A DNA stretch of 64,000 nucleotides from assembly GCA_019636695.1 (NCBI GenBank), contig JAHBXD010000003.1, forward strand, positions 62,001 to 126,000, written 5' to 3'. Shown piece by piece: positions 63,997 through 64,000 of the stretch. Position 1 is the first letter of the stretch; the number at the start of each line of letters is the position of its first letter. The notes below the pieces were generated by a model. The model did not search any database and was not told the origin of the DNA. It worked only from the letters and a program-made list of their open reading frames with translations. This DNA comes from Phycisphaeraceae bacterium. GTDB taxonomy: Bacteria > Planctomycetota > Phycisphaerae > Phycisphaerales > UBA1924. The translations under genes and the position numbers were made by a program.

Positions 63997-64000
63997 AGGC

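Overview
The window reads as a chromosomal stretch of a G+C-rich planctomycete, most likely of the class Phycisphaerae. This is inferred from five secreted proteins ending in a Pro-Ala-Pro / hydrophobic helix / RRRR tail (the PEP-CTERM type common in that class), an ECF sigma factor next to a Ser/Thr kinase with WD40-like repeats, LptE/BamD-type envelope genes, and housekeeping genes scattered rather than grouped in classic operons. No rRNA genes or CRISPR array are present. Three tRNA genes occur: Gln-CTG, Arg-ACG and Leu-TAG.

Layout. 1-7.8 kb, minus strand: the start of lepA, an FHA-GspE/PilB ATPase fusion, a DUF885 peptidase-like protein, three PEP-CTERM proteins (two are tandem paralogues) and rpsT. 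8.2-17.1 kb: ALDH7-type dehydrogenase overlapping rpiA, an alginate-export-type barrel divergent from a sigma-70-like regulator, nuoD alone, and a two-domain glycosyltransferase. 17.2-25.8 kb: tandem UspA, an EEP hydrolase with a DUF695/RraB-like protein, rpmB, and atpC separated from atpD by a FecCD permease, a small membrane protein and a LACTB-like hydrolase. 26.1-33.3 kb: pgk, an ArnT-like GT39, a HAD hydrolase, a membrane-anchored spermidine-synthase-like protein and aroC. 33.4-40.7 kb: kinase-WD40 with its ECF sigma factor, then RNase R. 40.9-44.4 kb: a redox-flavoured group (OsmC, DCC/DUF393, PAS-LuxR, BFD-like ferredoxin), pdxJ and DinB. 44.6-59.9 kb: class IV aminotransferase, M3 oligopeptidase, rplI with a long tail, more PEP-CTERM genes, a beta-helix protein, ftsH, an lptE-bamD pair, apaG, GNAT, a TPR lipoprotein and a YjzC-like small protein.

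The right end (60.2-64.0 kb) looks like an accessory island. It is visibly less G+C-rich and holds a lipoprotein, a small membrane/coiled-coil protein and an AlbA_2 (Schlafen-type) gene. That gene is interrupted by a complete 986-bp insertion sequence with imperfect terminal inverted repeats and an exact 9-bp target duplication. Removing the element and one duplication copy restores one open frame of 388 codons, so the disruption is probably recent. This is the most distinctive event in the window. I found no complete new multi-gene system that the sequence alone would prove; the AlbA_2/membrane-protein pair is the best candidate.

Start codons are often GTG or TTG and were chosen here from Shine-Dalgarno-like sequence, signal peptides and family length.
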